This document shows positions 5,834 through 8,494 of a stretch of 8,494 nt of DNA, one piece after another. Under the pieces are notes generated by a model, which searched no databases, was not told the origin of the DNA, and saw only the letters and a program-made list of their open reading frames with translations. Numbering within the stretch: the first letter of the stretch is position 1; each line of letters opens with the position of its first letter. This DNA is from Desulfobacula sp. (GTDB lineage: Bacteria; Desulfobacterota; Desulfobacteria; Desulfobacterales; Desulfobacteraceae): contig NZ_JAIOSW010000452.1 in the NCBI RefSeq assembly GCF_021107415.1, positions 1 through 8,494 of the forward strand, in the 5' to 3' direction. The position numbers and the translations under genes were made by a program.

Positions 5834-6442
5834 ATGGCACAATCCTTAGCAAAAGAATTTACCAAAGGACTCTGGGCTGAGATACCTCCTTTCCGGCTGG
5901 TTTTGGGGCTTTGCCCGGTCCTGGCTGTAACAAAATCGGTTGAAAACGGAATCGGGATGGGAGTGGCTACCACCTTTGTTCTGGTTTTTTCCAATCTTTT
6001 AATATCTCTTCTCAGAAACGTTATTCCGTCAAAAGTCAGAATTGCCTGTTTCATCGTTATCATCGCCACTTTTGTTACCATTGTGGAATTGGTGATGCAG
6101 GCCTATACATATGAATTGTTCCTGAAACTGGGTATTTTTATTCCCCTTATTGTTGTGAACTGTATCGTTCTTGGCCGGGCAGAAGCCTTTGCCAGTAAAA
6201 ACGGACCTGCCCTGTCTGTTGCAGACGGCCTGGGTATCGGTATCGGGTTTACCCTGTCTCTTGCTGCCCTGGGTGCGGTCAGAGAGTTTTTAGGAAACGG
6301 AACCCTTACCATTTGGGAAGGACTCCCTGTTTTTGAAATGGGAGGAAATTTTCTTCCGTTCCAGTTTATGATTGAAGCACCGGGGGCCTTTATCGGGCTT
6401 GGATTGATGCTCTGCCTGATGAATATGTTTGGTAAAAAATAA
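5834..6442 (+). CDS. rnfE: RnfE, integral membrane subunit of the Rnf complex
   Basis: 202 residues, with six or so membrane helices as in RnfE/NqrD. The conserved LGLCP (Cys27) and the inverted-half counterpart PLIVVNC (Cys110) are both intact. In the Rnf/Nqr family these cysteines, with the equivalent pair in RnfA, hold the Fe-S centre buried in the middle of the membrane that carries electrons across. Family signatures ENGIGMG, LGRAEAFA and GAVREFLGNG are present. An AGGAGAA site lies ahead of the ATG. It is 28 bp after rnfG and 15 bp before rnfA. Confidence 0.95.
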   Translation: MAQSLAKEFTKGLWAEIPPFRLVLGLCPVLAVTKSVENGIGMGVATTFVLVFSNLLISLLRNVIPSKVRIACFIVIIATFVTIVELVMQAYTYELFLKLGIFIPLIVVNCIVLGRAEAFASKNGPALSVADGLGIGIGFTLSLAALGAVREFLGNGTLTIWEGLPVFEMGGNFLPFQFMIEAPGAFIGLGLMLCLMNMFGKK

Positions 6443-6457
6443 AAAGGAAAAAATAAC

Positions 6458-7034
6458 ATGGGTGATCTATTCGTCCTTGCAATAAGCTGTATCTTTATCA
6501 ACAACATACTCCTTGCCCCAGTTCCTTGGGAACTGTCCGTTCTTAGGCACCTCCAAAAAAATGGAGACTGCTGTGGGCATGGCAATGGCAGTTGTCTTTG
6601 TCCTTGTTCTGGCTGGTATTATTACCTGGATTGTGGATATTTACCTCTTAAAGGCACTTGACGTTGAGTATTTGCGTACGGTTTCCTTTATCCTGGTTAT
6701 TGCGTCCCTGGTTCAATTTGTGGAAATGTTTTTGAAAAAAAGTATTCCCGGACTCTATGCCGGCCTTGGTATTTTCCTGCCGCTTATCACAACCAATTGT
6801 GCAGTTATGGGTGTCTGCCTGATCAATATTAAAGAGGAATACACCTTTCTTGAGGCATGTGTTTCCTCCGTTGCCTATGCTGTGGGTTTTGGGCTTGCTC
6901 TTATCCTTTTTGCGGGTGTCAGGGAAAGAATCAGTCTTGCAAGGGTTCCAAAACCTTTGCAGGATACATCCATCGGTCTTGTTACCGCAGGAATAATTGC
7001 TTTAACCTTTATGTCATTTAAAGGAATGGTTTAA
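6458..7034 (+). pseudogene. rnfA: RnfA, integral membrane subunit of the Rnf complex, +1 frameshift
   Basis: The frame from ATG 6458 (ribosome site AAGGAAA) encodes MGDLFVLAISCIFINNILLA and then leaves the family, ending after 67 codons. The rest of RnfA continues in the +1 frame from about 6519 to the TAA at 7032-7034. Removing one C from the run at 6516-6519 restores a standard 191-residue RnfA reading NNILLAQFLGNCPFLG, with Cys26 and Cys114 (PLITTNC) in place as Fe-S ligands shared with RnfE, and later VRERISLARVP. All other positions look functional and undecayed, which argues for a sequencing error or recoding rather than an old pseudogene. A TTG start at 6513 would give a protein without the first helix and is unlikely. 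A 7-bp hairpin starts at the last C of the run. Rnf needs this subunit, so a true knockout would disable the complex. Confidence 0.9.
6519..6535 (+). other. Perfect 7-bp hairpin at the rnfA frameshift site
   Basis: CAGTTCC and GGAACTG (6519-6525 and 6529-6535) pair around a 3-base TTG loop. The stem begins on the last C of the four-C run where the rnfA frame breaks. Confidence 0.7.
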
Positions 7035-7072
7035 AAACAAAAGGGAATATTTACAATATATAAGGTGAAATT

Positions 7073-8494
7073 ATGATCCCAGCTTTATTATTTATGTTAG
7101 GCATCGGTGCTTTGTGCGGTATTGTTCTCAGCCTTTCATCCAAGATCTTTTATGTATATGAAGACCCGAGAATTGCACAGGTGGAGAATAACCTTGCCGG
7201 TGCAAACTGCGGCGGTTGCGGATATGCAGGATGTTCTTCTGCTGCCGAAGCTGTTGTAAGTGGCAGTGCGCCACCTTCTGTCTGTATTATTTCAAGCAAA
7301 GAAGGCGTGGAAGAAGTGGCTAAAATAATGGGCGTAGATGCAGGCTCAGCTGAAAGTCCGTTATCTTATAATATGTGTGAAGGCGGATTTCGTGCTGCTG
7401 ATAAGTACCATTATATGGGAATTTCCTCCTGTAAAGCCATGGCGGTTGTCTTTGGCGGCAAACGGGTTTGCAGTGTGGGGTGTATTGGTCTTGGCGATTG
7501 TGTAAGGGCGTGTCAATTTAACGCTGTCAAACTTGGTCCCAACGGCTACCCCGTGGTTGATGATGACAGATGCGTGGGCTGCGGTGCCTGCCAGCAGGCC
7601 TGCCCAAAAGATATTATTGAAGTAAAAACCCTTTCTGAAAAACTCATGAAATTTAATCAGAAACAGGATCCCCTGGCACCCTGTGCCCAGACCTGTCCTG
7701 CTGAAATCAATATTCCCAGATATATTAATCAGCTTAAGGAAGGCAAATATAAAGAAGCCGTCCAGACCATTCGTATGAGAAACCCCTTACCCCTTTCCTG
7801 TGGAAGGGTCTGCCCTCACCCGTGTGAAGATGAGTGCAGAAGAGGACTTGAAGATGAGCCGGTTTCCATTAACCAGCTTAAACGCTTTGTGTCTGATTTT
7901 GAGATGAATTCAGGTTCCAGGATTCCCATTAAATGCGCACCGGATACCGATAAAAAAATTGCAATAATCGGTGGCGGACCTTCCGGGCTTTCCTGTGCAT
8001 TCTTCCTTCGCCGGATCGGGCATAAGGTGGATATCTTTGAAGCCATGCCAAAACTTGGCGGCATGCTAAGATATGGTATCCCTGAATACCGGCTCCCTAA
8101 AAAGGTTCTTGACTGGGAAATCCAGGGAATTCTTGATCTGGGTATCAAGTCATTCTGCCATGTTAAATTAGGGACTGATTTCGGGCTCGGGTCTTTAATG
8201 GCCTCTGGATATAATGCTGTCTTCATGGGTGTTGGTGCTTGGGAAGACTATTCTCTTGGAATTGATGGAGAAGACCTTAACGGCTGTTTCACCGGGATTG
8301 ATTTTCTACAGAGAATTTCCAGCGGAGAAAAAATAAAATTGGGGGAAGCTGGCGCTATTATCGGTGGGGGAGATACAGCTGTTGGCTGTGAAAGAACTCT
8401 TGTAATCCTTGGTTTTGACAACGTCTACATGGTTTACAGAAGAACCCGGAAAGAGATGCCGGCCAATGAATTTGAAATTGTTGCGTCTGAAGAA
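7073..8494 (+). CDS. rnfB: RnfB fused to a GltD/NfnB-type FAD-NAD(P)H oxidoreductase (partial)
   Basis: 474 codons without a stop up to the right edge; the C-terminus is missing. Residues 1-22 form a membrane anchor. Residues 46-71 (CGGCGYAGC, then Cys71) form the RnfB-specific [4Fe-4S] domain. C133-C137-C143-C147 with IGLGDC and C167-C170-C173-C177 make a two-cluster ferredoxin domain that takes electrons from ferredoxin. From about 200 a second module starts, of the glutamate synthase small-subunit class: a Cys-rich Fer4_20-type domain (C204, C208, C243, C247, C251, C255), the FAD-binding IIGGGPSGLS (298-307) with LGGMLRYGIPEYRLP, and a second dinucleotide motif IIGGGDTA (429-436) with YRRTRKEMPA, typical of NAD(P)H binding. 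This would let the subunit exchange electrons with NAD(P)H directly. Start: AAGGTG 6 bases before the ATG, 38 bp after rnfA. Domain calls are secure; NADH versus NADPH is not. Confidence 0.93.
   Translation, partial: MIPALLFMLGIGALCGIVLSLSSKIFYVYEDPRIAQVENNLAGANCGGCGYAGCSSAAEAVVSGSAPPSVCIISSKEGVEEVAKIMGVDAGSAESPLSYNMCEGGFRAADKYHYMGISSCKAMAVVFGGKRVCSVGCIGLGDCVRACQFNAVKLGPNGYPVVDDDRCVGCGACQQACPKDIIEVKTLSEKLMKFNQKQDPLAPCAQTCPAEINIPRYINQLKEGKYKEAVQTIRMRNPLPLSCGRVCPHPCEDECRRGLEDEPVSINQLKRFVSDFEMNSGSRIPIKCAPDTDKKIAIIGGGPSGLSCAFFLRRIGHKVDIFEAMPKLGGMLRYGIPEYRLPKKVLDWEIQGILDLGIKSFCHVKLGTDFGLGSLMASGYNAVFMGVGAWEDYSLGIDGEDLNGCFTGIDFLQRISSGEKIKLGEAGAIIGGGDTAVGCERTLVILGFDNVYMVYRRTRKEMPANEFEIVASEE

Noticed and set aside
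6513..7034. TTG start giving a shortened separate RnfA
   Set aside because: It would drop the first membrane helix, has no ribosome site, and the missing part is encoded just upstream in another frame.
7816..8226. 136-codon open frame on the - strand
   Set aside because: It lies wholly within the well-supported RnfB-GltD frame and has no protein-like features.

Overview
The window looks like chromosomal DNA of a strictly anaerobic, probably sulfate-reducing, bacterium of the Desulfobacterota (Desulfobacteraceae-like). The grounds are the gene order (tetrahaem class III-type cytochrome c, then rnfC-D-G-E-A-B), an RseC homologue, the moderate GC of the operon and the protein sequences as I recognise them; no database search was run. 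The main content is an Rnf-type ion-translocating ferredoxin oxidoreductase operon that fills the right two thirds of the window and runs off the right edge.

Layout. 1-1440 is AT-rich and poor in recognisable genes: a decayed or frameshifted reading frame on the + strand (2-432), an orphan helical-repeat protein on the - strand (434-964), a divergent small CGNR-like zinc-finger ORF (968-1285), a 12-bp inverted repeat and a 12-bp triple tandem repeat. A tRNA-Asn gene (GTT, - strand, 1442-1517) with its own terminator and probable promoter separates this from the metabolic part. Divergent from the tRNA, a strong sigma70-like promoter drives a small unknown protein (1655-1948), followed by an RseC-family membrane protein (1978-2439). 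A second promoter candidate lies before the tetrahaem cytochrome (2543-2908), which is followed by rnfC, rnfD, rnfG, rnfE, rnfA (frameshifted) and rnfB. rnfC/rnfD and rnfD/rnfG overlap by a few bases, as expected of one transcript.

How the genes work together. In canonical Rnf, reduced ferredoxin gives electrons to RnfB, they pass through the membrane subunits RnfA/E (shared Fe-S), RnfD and RnfG (covalent FMN), and NAD+ is reduced at the FMN site of RnfC while Na+ or H+ is pumped. Two features depart from this. RnfC keeps both C-terminal [4Fe-4S] motifs but appears to have lost the glycine-rich FMN/NADH loop and the ECEP-type motif. RnfB is fused, after its own Fe-S domains, to a GltD/NfnB-type FAD and NAD(P)H oxidoreductase module. 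With the tetrahaem cytochrome at the head of the operon, this suggests a rewired Rnf in which the pyridine nucleotide site has moved to RnfB and/or the periplasmic electron partner is a cytochrome. The sequence supports the domain architecture; the electron route is inference.

Caveat: rnfA contains a +1 frameshift at a run of four C next to a perfect 7-bp hairpin, and the left-edge ORF also breaks at short homopolymers, so base-calling errors are possible.
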